DNA from: Phallus indusiatus
Lineage: Eukaryota > Basidiomycota > Agaricomycetes > Phallales > Phallaceae
NCBI GenBank assembly: GCA_027605045.1
Contig: JAQFWX010000049.1
Location: 186,001 to 250,000 of the forward strand
DNA: 64,000 nt
Reading direction: 5' to 3'
Position numbers and translations under genes: made by a program. Under the pieces are notes generated by a model. It was not told the origin of the DNA. It worked only from the letters and a program-made list of their open reading frames with translations, and made no database searches. Below, in pieces: positions 47,251-59,404 of this stretch. The stretch's first letter is position 1; every line of letters starts with the position of its first letter.

Positions 47251-48322
47251 GGGAAGAGAGAGAGATGTGCTGATTGGGATTCTGTGATCAGTCTTTAAAT
47301 ATAAAAATAACGCATAGCGAGGGATAACCCAATGAAAAGATTGCAAATTGAAACACACGCTGCACCACAGGCGAAAATCACAAACCCGAGGTCTTCGAAC
47401 AATAGTCTCCCACTGGCAGCCGTCGGTAAGAGGAAGCTCCACGCCAATGATTGGATACTTGAAATTCATCTAAGTCGAGATCCATTTTTAATTTTAATTT
47501 GGCAACTTCGATGTTATCTACATGAATAGCTTTCATCGTTTTCTTGCTCAGCTACATAGTAAATAGATGGCACCATATTACCGTGAGAGGTTTCTCCATT
47601 CAAGTTATGGGACTACCGGACCGGGCTCATTAGCCCTCAAGTGAGCGTAAGTTGTTTGCTTAGTAAAACCATTGAGTAGTACGCGCTGTTGATTTTGTTG
47701 GAATCCCAGGACGATGAAGTAGCGGACATGAAGGTGCAGCCTATATAAGCGCCGTGACTAGTACTATACACTCACCATAATACACAGGAGTAACTCATAT
47801 TCCAACAGATTTTAGTCCTGACTCGGAGGTGCGCTTTCGGGAGTCAACAATGCTGCAATGAACAGGGAACTTCACCGGCACCCTTCATAGACCCTTTATA
47901 ACTTATTCTTATCCAAGCCAAATACCTTGTGATTAGTATTGATATCTCGTCAATAAGCTCGCAGTAATAAGAATTGGGTCTACTTACTGAGGAATCCAAA
48001 GAATTCGACAACACAAACGACTGACCCTTTTGAGGATCAGGACAGTGATACAAACTCGGAATGCGTCTGCCAATGCTGAGAGTTTCAGAGAGAAATAACG
48101 TGACCCGTCATACGACTTGTTTCTCTAAATGGGTAATATTCTAAAGGAACACAAAAAAAGGATGAACGAATGTTTGTTCCAAATTTAATTGGAATCGTAC
48201 GTATGTACCATGTACCACGTCAAGTAACGAGAATCTGGGGTGCTTAAAATTTATTATGCTCATTGTAAGCGATTGGCGTAACGTGTCCATAGCCCTTGCT
48301 GTCGCTAGCTTTATAGAACTCA
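47251..48322. other. Upstream flank of P450-B, duplicated upstream of P450-D
   Basis: No gene. Parts recur almost unchanged upstream of C (51000-51360) and D (53690-54530). Landmarks are 'gagcgtaagttgtttgctta' near 47643, and 'gcgattggcgtaacgtgtcc' at 48270, which returns near 54467. Confidence 0.7.
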
Positions 48323-48547
48323 GTGACTCTGCGCGAAAGGCGATACGACAAATTCTCTAGAACAATACCTATTCCTCCTGGTATCAAGGTAAGCAACTTA
48401 GCTTTTTGGTATATCGCGGTTCACATGTTTATGATACATCATGTAGGAAGAAGAAATAAAGGCTAGTGTGAATGATGGGATCCTCACCATTTGATTCCCC
48501 AAACGGGAGCGGAGGGCCAAGCACCAAAGAAAATTACAATACAATAA
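48323..48547 (+). pseudogene. Truncated, inactivated copy of Hsp20
   Basis: Matches the last part of the Hsp20 gene at 44634-44853: TLRERRYDKFSRTIPIPPGI, then a retained intron with intact gtaagc...tag borders, then EEEIKASVNDGILT. The first two thirds are missing. An in-frame TGA at 48492-48494 replaces the CGA (Arg) codon of the parent, a C-to-T change, and the rest is out of shape (a frame change after FPK). The 3' flank (cctgttccaatttgaaaaat) is also copied. It lies tail-to-tail with P450-C just as the parent does with P450-B. Confidence 0.9.
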
Positions 48548-48751
48548 ATAAATGAAAAACCGGAAAAACATCAAATGTAGTAAATAGCGATCCCAATCCT
48601 GTATCACATATGCCTGTTCCAATTTGAAAAATAAATAATCTTGTTGCTATTCATTTTGACTGCATTTATGACCGATAATAAGAGGGAGTGCTAGTAGTAC
48701 ACATAATTCGCATATGCGAGCGAAAATACTCAAACGCCCTCCGAGTCTACT

Positions 48752-50933
48752 TTACTTAGATGTACCAAATTGATCTAAAATTTCCTGGATATCCAGTCGT
48801 GCATCAATTCGACACTTGAAATCTCGCGGACGCCTCCAACAAAATGAATACAGAATTTTCACGGACGAAGAAAAAACCGCTTACGAAGTACTTCCTGTTA
48901 GAAATTCATCATTCTCGATGATACCAGCCAACGGTTCGTTTTTAAGCTCAGAAATATTCGCAATGTGTAGAACCGTGGCGATCATGATACTGAGGAAATT
49001 TTCCGCGAATCCTTTGCCAGAGCACACCCTGAAACAAGAACCTTCAAGACGGAACAATATAATAATTGTCACAGAGCCCTTTCTTACCGTCTTCCGTACC
49101 CAAATGCAAAGTCTGGTTTCAGTTTTGCGCTACCATCTAAAAACCTTTCTGGTTTAAATTTGTTGGTATCAGGCCCGAACTCCTTTTCAGAGCGGAAGAA
49201 AAACCTCATTTTCGCGAAATTATTATTATTATAGAGAAGTGAGGGAAAGAAGTTGTGAGATACACCTACCAAGTATTTCCAAAGCAATTAGTGCCCTTAG
49301 GTATAAAATACCCATTTATTACGTCGTCCTGTTTTAATTGGTGTGGTGCTGCAACCGGAGCAACAGCATGCCATCGTATCGATTCATTCACAAGTGCGTT
49401 GAGATATGGGAGATTGGGAAGATCAGTGAAAGAAGGTAAATCGTCTCTCCCGACAACCTTGTCTAGCTCGTCCTGAGCTTTCCTCTGGACATCGGGATGG
49501 AGTGCCATCGCCAAGAAAAACAAACGCATTTGGACCTCTAACTTGATATTTGACTTTAGTCAATAAACCTTTTTAAACCTTTTTCTAAGAATATTTGTTT
49601 ACCGTGTCAATTCCGGCTAAATAAAGCATTACCGCGGCTTCCCGAGCTATTTCTTCTGAATCATTTCCAAGAGAATGAGGTGAATTCCCAGAATTCTCCA
49701 AGTAGTTCAGCACGAAGCAAGGCTTAAGCTTCCCTTCTTTCTACGAGTTTCGTTATTGAGAGATTGATGAACCGATTCAATATAGATAAATATGACTTAC
49801 GAAAGCTCTTTTGGAGTATTCAAATGGAACATTCAGCGCACTGTGAAAATCTCTGTTTATCTGCTCAGCCACTTTCCGAAATTTCACACCAGGAAACCAT
49901 GAGGGAAGATATTTTACTATGTTATGCGTGATGAGGGTTGAACCATAAGATGGATTGGGATGTCACTTACGAAAAGGTAAACTATCAACCTTGTATGCTC
50001 CGGGGACTATTAGTTGGACAACACCCGTCGCAACACGCTCCGAGAGTTCTAAATATGGATCGTTTTCCGGCAATACATCGATGCCATAAATAAGCTTTTG
50101 AATTTAATCACATGTTTCGGCTTATTAGAAACGCGAGATTTACCTGCAAAATAAACCCTCCAAATGCGTAACGAACATACTTCAAGTCGTTGACTTGTTG
50201 AGAAATAAGACGTCGTGCAAAAGATCTATTACCATAAATAATTCAAAAAAATAGAAAAAAAAAACAGAAGTGGAGTAGTCTGACCTAGCGTCGTCCTCAA
50301 ACCGTGGTAGATATGACTGAAGGACACTCCCCGATGTAATCAGATCATGTATTATAGTTCGCTGACGACTCCATCGTTCATCATAATCCATCATAAGGAG
50401 GAAAGCTTTCCCGAAGTCAGTCCTATATTTTTAAAAAAACTATCAGTCATTTTTCCTCTTGCAAGAAGTTCATAGAATGACAAGTCGTGCAACATCACCG
50501 TCTTGAATCTATCCGAATAGATTGCACCTCTTCTTGTAAATAATTCTCGTATGATATCCGTTGAATTAATAAGAAGCATCGACTGGCCAAGTATATTCAG
50601 GTATACAAGATCGCCTGGAATATAATAAGCATCTGGAAGAACGATAGCAGATGCAATGTACCATATTTATGAGCCCATTTCTCATATACTTTGTAATACG
50701 CAGGTCCATATGGTAAATCGTTTAGGTTACCCCATATGAAGTGACCTGGTGGACCCGGTGGTAATTTAAGACCTGTATCATCCGAGTCGCCACGATGGCT
50801 TATCCAGTGAGGAGCAGGCGCTACTAGGACGTGAGGACGAACCTCTCGGGACGCGTACGGTGGTACGATAGAAGAAGAGGGATACAGATAAGCATATTGA
50901 TGCAATGGCAATGTCCAAGGCCGACAAAGACAT
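48752..50933 (-). CDS. Cytochrome P450 monooxygenase (P450-C)
   Basis: Close tandem copy of B and D. Anchor MSLSALDIAIASICLSVSLF, hinge LPPGPPGHFIWGNLNDLPYG, TDFGKAFLLMMDYDERWSRQ, I-helix REAAVMLYLAGIDT, ExxR NESIRWHAVAPVAAPHQL, PERF in NKFKPERFLDGSAKLKPDFA and heme loop FGYGRR-VCSGKGFAEN. It has the same unusual CSG as B. All joins are open and splice donors look normal (gtaagtca after SKRAF at about 49800), so it is probably functional. Its upstream flank is cut short at about 51360 by the next duplicated unit. Confidence 0.9.
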
Positions 50934-51463
50934 GAGAAGAGAGAGAGAGAGAGATGTCCTGATTCGGATTCTGTGATCAGTCTTTAAATATAAAAATAAC
51001 GGGTAGCGAGAGGGATAATCCAATGAACAGATTGCAAATTGATACACACGTTGCGCCACAGGCGAAAATCATGATAAATAACAAACCCGAGGTTCTCGAA
51101 TAATAGTCTCCCACTGGCACTGGCAGCCGTCGGTAAGAGGAAGCTCCACGCCAATGATTGGATACTTGAAATTCATCTAGGTCGAAATCTATTTTTAATT
51201 TGGCAACTTCGATGTTACTTACATGAATAGCTTTCATCGTTTTCTTGCTCAGCTACATAATAGATGGCATCATATTACCGTGAGAGGTTTCTCCATTCAA
51301 GTTATGTGACTAGTATACCGGACCGGGTTCATTAATAGCCCTCAACTTGAAGTGAGCGTAAGTTGTTTGCTTAATTTAATTAAGAGGGAAGGCTAGTAGT
51401 ACACATAATTTGGATATGCGAGCGAAAATACCGAGAAAGACTCAAACGCCCTCTGAGTCTACT
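50934..51463. other. Junction between duplicated units C and D
   Basis: The left part (to about 51360) is the P450 5' flank seen upstream of B. The right part (from 51380, gctagtagtacacataattt) is the 3' flank seen at 48689. The junction near 51360-51380 therefore marks a duplication breakpoint; any Hsp20 relic has been lost here. Confidence 0.65.
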
Positions 51464-53622
51464 TTACTTAGATGTACCAAATTGATCTAAAATTTCCAGA
51501 ATATCCGGTCGTACATCAATTCGACACTCGAAATCTCGCGGACGCCTCCAACAAAATGAATACAGAATATTCATGGACGAAAAAAAAAAACCGCTTACGA
51601 AGTGCTTCCTGTTAGAAATTCATCATTCTCGATGATACCAGCCAACGGTTCGTTTTCAAGTTCAGAAATATTCGCAACGTGTAGAACCGTGGCGATCATG
51701 ATACTGAGGAAATTTTCCGCGAATCCTTTGCCAGGGCACACCCTGAAACGAGAACCTTCAAGACGGAACAATATATAATAATTGTCACAGAGCCCTTTCT
51801 TACCGTCTTCCATATCCAAACGCAAAGTCTGATTTCAGTTTTGCGCTACCATCTAAAAACCTTTCTGGTCTGAATTTGTCGGTATCAGGCCCGAACTCTT
51901 TTTCAGAGCAGAAGAAAAACCTCATTTTTGCAAAATTATAGAGAAGGGAAGGAAAGAAGTTATGAGATATAAACCTACCAAGTATTCCCAAAGCAATTAG
52001 TGCCCTTAGGTATAAAATACCCATTGATTATGTCGTCCTGTTTTAATTGGTGTGGTGCTGCGACCGGAGCAACAGCATGCCATCGTAGTAATTCATTCAC
52101 AAGTGCGTTGAGATATGGGAGATTGGGAAGATCAGTGAAAGAAGGTAAATCGTCTCTCCCAACAACCTTGTCTAGCTCGTCCTGAGCTTTCTTCTGGACA
52201 TCGGGATAGAGTGCCATCGCCAAGAAAAACAAACGCATTTGGACCTCTAACTTGATATTTGGCTTTAGTCAGTGAACATTTTTAAGCCCTTTTCTAGGAA
52301 GATTGTTTACCGTGTCAATTCCAGCCAAATAAAGCATTACCGCGGCTTCACGAACTATTTCTTCTGAATCATTTCCAAGAGAATTCCCAGAATTCTCCAA
52401 GTATTTCAACACGAAGCAAGGTTTAAGCTTCCCTTCTTTCTATGATTTTCGTTATTGGGATATTGATGAACCTATTCAATATAAATAAATATGACCGACG
52501 AAAGCTCTTTTGGAGTATTCAAATGGAACATCCAGCGCGCTGTGAAAGTCTCTATTTATCTGCTCAGCCACTCTCCGAAATTTCACACCAGGAAACCATG
52601 AGGGAAGATATTTTACTATGTTATGCGTGATAAGGATTAAATCATAAGACGGATTGGGATGTCACTTACGAAAAGGTAAGTTATCAACCTTGTATGCTCC
52701 GGGGACTATTAGTTGGGCAACACCCGTCGTAACACGCTCCGAGAGTTCTAAATATGGATCATTTTCCGGCAATACTTCGATGCCATAAATAAGCTTTGAA
52801 ATTTAACCACATATTTTGTCTTATTAGAAACGCGAGATTTACCTGCAAAATAAACCCTCCAAATGCGTAACGAACATACTTCAAGTCGTTGACTTGTTGA
52901 GCAATAAGACGTCGCGCAAAAGACCTATTAACAAAAATAGTTAAAAAAATTAGAAAGAAAAAAAAACAGAAGCGGAGTAGTCTGACCTAGCGTCGTCCTC
53001 AAACCGTGGTAGATATGACTGAAGGACACTCCCCGATGTAATGAGATCATGTATTATAGTTCGCTGGCGACTCCATCGTTCATCATAATCCATCATAAGG
53101 AGGAAAGTTCTCCCGAAGTCAGTCCTACATTAAAAAACACTATCAGTCATTTTTCCTCTTGCAAGAGAAATTCATATGACAAGTCGTGCAACATCACAGT
53201 CTTGAATCTATCCGAATAGATTGCACCTCTTCTTGTAAATAATTCTCGTATTATATGTGTTGAATTAATGAAAAGCATCGACTGGCCAAGTATATTTAGG
53301 TACACAAGATCGCCTGGAATATAATAAACAACTGGAAGAACGATAGCAGATGCAATGTACCATATTTATGAGCCCATTTCTCATACACTTTGTAATACGC
53401 AGGTCCATATGGTAAATCGTTTAGGTTACCCCATATGAAGTGACCTGGTGGACCCGGTGGTAATTGAAGACCTGTATCATCCGAACGATGGCTTATTCAG
53501 TGAGGGGCAGGCGCAGGACTCGAGAACGAACCTCTCGGGACGCGTACGGTGGTACGATAAAAGAAGAGGGATACAGATAAGCATATTGATGCAATGGCAA
53601 TGTCCAAGGCCAACAAAGACAT
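51464..53622 (-). CDS. Cytochrome P450 (P450-D), possibly impaired by a splice-site change
   Basis: Third close copy. Same anchor (MSLLALDIAIASICLSVSLF), hinge, EAAVMLYLAGIDT, NELLRWHAVAPVAAPHQLKQ, PERF in DKFRPERFLDG and heme loop FGYGRR-VCPGKGFAEN (the normal CPG, unlike B and C). Two differences from its sisters: the donor after SKRAF is GTCGGT (52499 to 52494, minus) where B and C have GTAAGT, and retention would add a stop within a few codons; and nine bases are missing in the next exon (NSGNSLGND instead of NSGNSPHSLGND). If the weak donor is still used, the protein is complete. It may be in early decay. Confidence 0.85.
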
Positions 53623-54893
53623 GAGAAGAGAGAGAGAGAGATGTCCTGATTCGGATTGTGTGATCAGTCTCAAATATAAAAACAACGCATAGCAAGTTTG
53701 TCCGATAGGCTCCGCTGGAGTAACCCAATGAACAAATTGATACACGCTGCACCACAGGCATAGGAAATTATGATATAACAGATACGAGGTTCTCCAAGTC
53801 TCCTACTAGCATCCGTCGGTAAGAGGAAACTCCACGCCAATGATTGGATATGATTGCCGCTTGTTGAACGCTTGAAATTCACCTAGTTCGAAATTTATTT
53901 TTCAATTTGGTGGATTCGATGTCAGCGTCATACGCACAGAGGCTTTCATCGTTTTCTTATTGGAGCTCAGCTACATAGATGGCGCCATATTACGTTGAGG
54001 TTTCTCCATTCAAGTTACTACGGACTGCCCTGCTCCGGACCATGCTCATTATTCTTCCAGTGAGCGTAAGTTATTTGCTCAATTAACCCATTGAGTAGCC
54101 TGCTGTCGATTGAGGTCCAGACTCTCGGAGATGCGTTCTCGGGAGCCAACAATACGTAAGGAGCACCCTTTATACATCCTTGTGATTGGTATTGATAGCT
54201 CTTCAACAAGCTCGCGGCAATAGGAATTGGTTTTACTTACCGGAAAATCCAAAGAATTTGACAAACAGACGACTGAGACTTTTGACAATCAGAACACTGA
54301 TCAGAAGGATCACAAACTTGGAATGGCGTCTACCATTCTTTCAAAAGAAATGATAACGTAACCCGTCGTACGACTTAACTGGGTAATTATGAAAAGGATA
54401 TCGAATGTTTGTCAAGATTTGATACCAGGTCAAGTAACGAAAATCTGGGGCGCTTGCTTATTATAAGCGATCGGCGTAACGTGTCCCATTGTCGCATGGC
54501 CCTTGCCGTCGCTAGCTTTGTAGAACTCAGGTCTCAACAACGATCAGCCTCAACAACGACCTGACTATCATCACCAGATTATTGACAGTAAGACCACAGT
54601 CATTAAAGGGAATAATGCATGCGAGGCAGTAAATGTGCTGGACGATGACGCGTAATCACAGATATGGCCGGCATGTCGGTCCGCAAAAGTACTATCACTG
54701 CTTGAGGTGAGGATAATCGTGGAATACACAGTCTTACGGTACTGAATAAAGACACTCGTATGTACCTTCCCTCACTTGCGTCTTAGAGCTTTCAAATAAT
54801 ACTAGAACTTGAATCGCGTCGATTATGAACGCCAGTTACACTGATATCGCTGAGCAATGTTAACGAATTTCCAAACACAAGAAAAAAACTATG
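53623..54893. other. Upstream flank of P450-D and spacer to P450-E
   Basis: 53690-54530 repeats the flank upstream of P450-B (47300-48320), again ending at 'gctagctttgtagaactcag' without the Hsp20 relic. 54540-54890 is unique spacer; no gene seen. Confidence 0.65.
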
Positions 54894-57067
54894 TTAAATG
54901 AACTGATCCAATATGTTCTTAGCATTCAGTCGTGCCTCGATCTTGCAATTGAAATCTCGTGGTCGTCTGGAAAATACATCATATTCTAAGCTCAAATAAA
55001 ATGTCACCGTGTTTACTTACCCAGTAACGCCTGGTTTGACTTCATAGTTTTCGAGGATGCAAGCTAACGGTTCGCCTTCAAGCTCAGAGATATTCGCGGT
55101 GTGTAAAACAGTTGCAATAATGATGATGAGAAAGTCCTCCGCGAGTGCTCTGCCAGGGCATACCCTAAAATCAAACACTATGAATGTGGTGTCGACTCCG
55201 AAATTGACTTCGCTGCCGCCATACCGTCTTCCAAATCCAAATGCAGTCTCAAGCTGCACTTTTGCACTCCCGTCTAAGAATCTCTCCGGTTTGAATTTAT
55301 GCGTTTCAGACCCGTACTCTTTTTCAGAGCGCAAGAGAAACCTGGTTTTTGGATCAAAATAATAAGACTATCAAGAGGAGTGATGGCACTTTGTATGGCA
55401 CTTACCAAATATTCCCGATGCACATGGTTCCTTTAGGTATGAAACACCCATTTATCACATCGTCTTCCTTTAATTTATGTGGTAGCCCCATCGGTCCAGC
55501 AGGATGCCATCGTAACACTTCATTTCGGAGCGCGTTAAGATACGGAAGATTAGGAAGATCGTCAAAAGAAGGGAGACTATCTCTTGCGATCACACTATCC
55601 AGCTCTTCCTGGGCTTTCTTTTGAACGTCGGGGTAAAGTGCCATTGCTAAGAAGAATACCCGGATCTGGGTCTCGAGCTAGTACAAGATTCGGAGTTCAG
55701 TCAAAAAACCGGTTTTTTTTCCTAAAAAGAGGTGGGATTACAGTGTCCATTCCTGCAAGATAGAAAACGGCCGCGAGTTGACGAATCACTTCTTCGGCGT
55801 CCTGAGGGGCGTTGGGGTCGTTGGCTATATCTTCTAGATAATTTGTCACAAAGCAAGGTCTGAAGTTTCCTTGTTTCTATGTATGCGTAGGCTGAGAAAG
55901 CTGAAATGTAATGTACATCATGGAAATTTACTCACGAGAGCGTTCTTGGCATATTCATACGGAAGATCCGTTAAATCCTTAAAGTCCTTGTTTATTTCCT
56001 TGACTACTTTTCGAAACTCTAAACCCGGTAACCACGACGGAAGGTACTTCACTAGTTAGAAAATATCAATAATTATGTCGTGAACTAATTTCAAACCCAT
56101 ACTTACAGATTGGTAATATATCAACCATGTACGTGCCAGGAACAATTACTCGGGTCACGTTGTGCATAGTGCGATCTGCTAAACTGACATACGGATCATT
56201 TTCAGGCAAAACCTCAATTCCATAGGTCAACTTTTGAAAAAGAAAAATATCAGACATATTATATTTCTGAATTTTTTTCAGGAATTGATGACCTGGATGA
56301 TTAATCTTCCGACTGTATTCCGAACAATCCTCAAGTCATTTACTCGTTCAGTAATAAGGCGCTGTGCAAAAGACCTGAGGGTTAGAGGTTAGCCGGTCTT
56401 CTTGAAAGCTTGAAAGCACTTGCCATACCTAGCCATAGTTTCCATTAACGAATGGTACACGTGTATGCTTTTATACGAAATCAATTCGTGTAGCATCGCA
56501 CGAAGTCGAGTGCTGCGGTCACTATAGTCCATGGTAAAAAGGGTGGTTTTACCAAAGTTTGTTCTATTATTGAAGTCAGATACTCTGTGAAAATGCGGAT
56601 TACAGCAGAAAAATGTTGTTACAGATCATGCAGCATCGTTGTTTCATTACGACCCGAGTATATAGCGCCCTTTTTGGTAAACAAGTCCCGTGCAACATCG
56701 GCTGAATTGATGACGAGCATCGATTGGCCAAAGGTGTTCAAATATACCATGTCGCCTTGAAAAAACAAACAAACGGGATCAAGGACTTGAAGTAAACTAG
56801 ACCAAGGATAATACCATATTCTTTAGCCCATTTCTCGAACACTTTATATTCAGGGACACCGGACGGCAAATCCTTCAAATTGCCCCATATGGGATGCCTT
56901 GGAGGACCTGGTGGAAACCGAAGACCTGTACAAGATTTTAGTCATAGCTTGTAAAGCAATTCGACGAAGAGCGAACCTTTGGGTGCACGTACCGTGATGC
57001 GGTACAGGAGAAAAGATAGGGATATCCCCACGGACACAACGACGATGTCGAAAACAGACGAGTGCAT
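54894..57067 (-). CDS. Cytochrome P450 monooxygenase (P450-E)
   Basis: The most diverged array member, closer to P450-A. Anchor MHSSVFDIVVVSVGISLSFL, hinge FPPGPPRHPIWGNLKDLPSG, TKKGAIYSGRNETTMLHDL (joined), KQGNFRPCFVTNYLEDIAND, I-helix VFYLAGMDT, ExxR in NEVLRWHPAGPMGLPHKLKE, PERF in HKFKPERFLDGSAKVQLETA and heme loop FGFGRR-VCPGRALAEDF. Introns are in the shared positions, with an intron inside the heme-loop Arg. It ends AKNILDQFI-stop. It looks intact and is probably the older neighbour next to which B-D arose. Confidence 0.9.
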
Positions 57068-57735
57068 AACGGGGTCTATAATCTCGACCAGTCATTCTCG
57101 TGTATTTATGTGTTGGTCCCGATAATGATACTCTGATCACTATTACAAATTTTTGTATCAACTAGAATATTTGTCTTAGGAGCCCCACTTAGCTTACATT
57201 TCCATATGTTCAAATGAATGGAGAGCCATAATTAATATGCTGAGATTATTTGAATAACCCCGTTTAGATACATACCTTCGTGGTAAAGGAACTCCAGCTT
57301 CCAAATTGTAAGAGCGCTGTCATCGGGCTTTCAACTTGCAACGTAAACTAATGGTTGGCCAATATGTAGAGATATTCAATTAATATCCGAAATTTCCGGC
57401 TAATAAATCAGTTCAAGATGTGGCTGAATCAGCGCTCAATGGTGAGAGCTTGAGATCTTGAGAAGTAACGTCAGAAAATCGATTTGGACAGATGCATGGA
57501 TACGGCACCACGACGAGACAAACAGCGGCGAAGACATACGTGGGGATTACAACAAGCCTCCGGGCTTCGGCTTTAGGACACAGCTTGGGTTAGTACAAGT
57601 ATAGTACGGCTAAGCCTGAGAATACGATATGAGAAGATAACAACAAATAGGATAATATATGTAATATATTATGCAGCGAATACTATAGAGTTCAAGGCGA
57701 AGCCTTGAATTAGCTAAATATTAAAAAATGAAAAA
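57068..57735. other. Upstream flank of P450-E
   Basis: AT-rich; no gene seen. It marks the start of a repeat-rich tract that continues to about 62 kb. Confidence 0.5.
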
Positions 57736-58200
57736 ATGAGCCAGCGCGCACCTATGGAGTTCAATAGCGCTACACGGCAAAGTACGAAGAATAAGCGTCC
57801 ACTCCTAAAGTCGCGCTGCCACTATCCTTCAAGTTCGTCAGAAGACGAAGCAAACTTTGATCAAAGTCCAAATTCATTGATATCAAGTGAGCGTATTTAC
57901 GCTTCGATGTCTGGGTTTGACTTCACTGGTTATCGAGAGAGAAATGGTAAATGGTCTGCAAGGCGTCAAAGCTTTCAAGCTCAAGGCTGCAGCCGGCAAC
58001 GTCCTGTCTCGTTGAGCTCGCGGGCGCCAGAGCCCATTGGGCTTCGTCCTCATCACTATCAGACTCGAGCAAGGAGTCCCAGTGTCGCGCCCTCCATCCA
58101 ACCCTAACTCTCTGGAGTACCCTAAGATAGGGTACAGTCAGGTACAGTCTCGTGGTCAGTCCAAGTAACAGCGTCCGAATTTGCCTGAGCAAGAGCCCGT
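57736..58200 (+). repeat. Dispersed repeat, copy 1, with an open frame
   Basis: From about 57905 to 58200 the sequence resembles 61735-61990 (shared pieces: 'ctggttatcgag', 'gagctcgcg', 'gcttcgtcctcatcactatc', 'catccaaccctaac', 'gtccgaatt'). A 123-codon open frame (57736-58107; MSQRAPMEFNSATRQSTKNK, rich in Ser, Arg and Pro) crosses it. Copy 2 does not keep this frame, so it is probably not a gene but part of a decayed element. Confidence 0.55.
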
Positions 58201-58589
58201 CTACCCCAGCAGTCTTAGTCCGCGTTCTCGAGCACAGCTTGTCCTTACAACCTACTATGGACACCATGGCGATAAGCGAGACGAGGCAGGAACGTTTGAA
58301 CCTTTGATTCGGCACACCGGGATAAGATTAATTCTCCAGACCGTTCCACTTTTACTCACTAGCGCCATAGGCTTTCAAGGTATACATACCACGAATGAAA
58401 CTATTATTATGATGTATCTGATTATCTTGTAAGAAGATTACCACAAAACATTCTGAAGCCGCGGATCAGTATTGTTGGTCTCTGCAGCGCCTCAGAGGGC
58501 TCCCAGACCGCATCACATCAGGAAAACCACCGGGCTACGGTAGTCCTCTGTAGGAACGGGTGCCTATGGCCGCCTATGACTCCTAGGAC

Positions 58590-58735
58590 CTCCTATGTAA
58601 TTCAGTCCGTACTACACAGACCTATAAAATTCAGCTCCTCCTACACAGACCTATGAAATTCAGCCTAATTCAGCCGGTCCTACATAGACTTATGAAATTC
58701 AGTCTGTGATACACAGACCTAGCAAATTGCCCCTA
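58590..58735. repeat. Degenerate tandem repeat 'acacagacctatgaaattca'
   Basis: Four to five imperfect units of about 28-40 bases containing 'acacagacct' and 'aaattcag' between 58590 and 58735. No coding content. Confidence 0.75.
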
Positions 58736-59404
58736 CAGGTGACACTTATTTCTTCTTTTAAAATCTTGTTCCACCTATTCTTAAGAAGAAAAAAGGGATA
58801 TGATATCACTAAATATAATAATACCGTGTGTCAAGCCATGAAAACGTTTTGTGAGGAGTCTCTGTCCACTCACTCCAAGTCTGCATGCACACAAGTCCAG
58901 TACCGGTGATACAAAGCCGAAGCTCAATAACCGACAAACGCGCAAGTCTTTGAACTTGTCAGGTGATCGCTTGTTTCAAAAATTATATAGCTGGAGCCAT
59001 GGGCCGCTTTTATTCCCCGACACTTGTTTCCTGCCTCTCATCACTCGCCTCCACCCTTCTAACCTCTCACATAAGTATGTCTTTGTCTTGACACCAATGA
59101 GTATAGTTTAATCTTATCACAACAGCGTGGCAGTACAAATGTTGAAGATGGGAAAAAATTGGAGGCTGTTGTGGGTGTCTCCTTAAACGGTTGTTTTCCT
59201 TACTCACATTTTTTTTCAGCACGAAACTCAGATAGAGGGTGTGAGCTTGAAGGTCAAGATTGGGATAGTATAAATGCATACATAGTAATTGTAGTAGACT
59301 GGAATGTTTTAATTTACTTCACGAATAAACTATTTTTTTCACACTATCCTTTGTGCCATTGATGTGTAAAGAATGAAAATGAAAATTGATCCTGTAATCG
59401 TAAA
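58736..59404. other. Intergenic, nothing recognised
   Basis: A plus-strand open stretch (58851-59111) and minus-strand ones have no recognisable features. Confidence 0.45.

Larger units (their letters stand above)
44630..54530. repeat. Tandem segmental duplication block (Hsp20 3' end + P450)
   Basis: Three units share order and near-identical sequence. Unit 1: Hsp20 3' part, 203-bp spacer, P450-B, flank. Unit 2: Hsp20 relic, spacer, P450-C, shortened flank. Unit 3: 3' spacer only, P450-D, full flank. The same landmarks (gctagtagtacacataatt; gagcgtaagttgtttgctta; gtcgctagctttatagaact) recur at unit borders. Identity was judged by eye. Confidence 0.85.

Noticed and set aside
45057..57067. Secondary-metabolite gene cluster
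   Set aside because: Only P450s are clustered; no terpene synthase, PKS, NRPS or prenyltransferase is visible in the window, so tandem expansion alone explains it.
57736..58107. 123-codon plus-strand gene
   Set aside because: It overlaps a dispersed repeat whose second copy breaks the frame; no domain.
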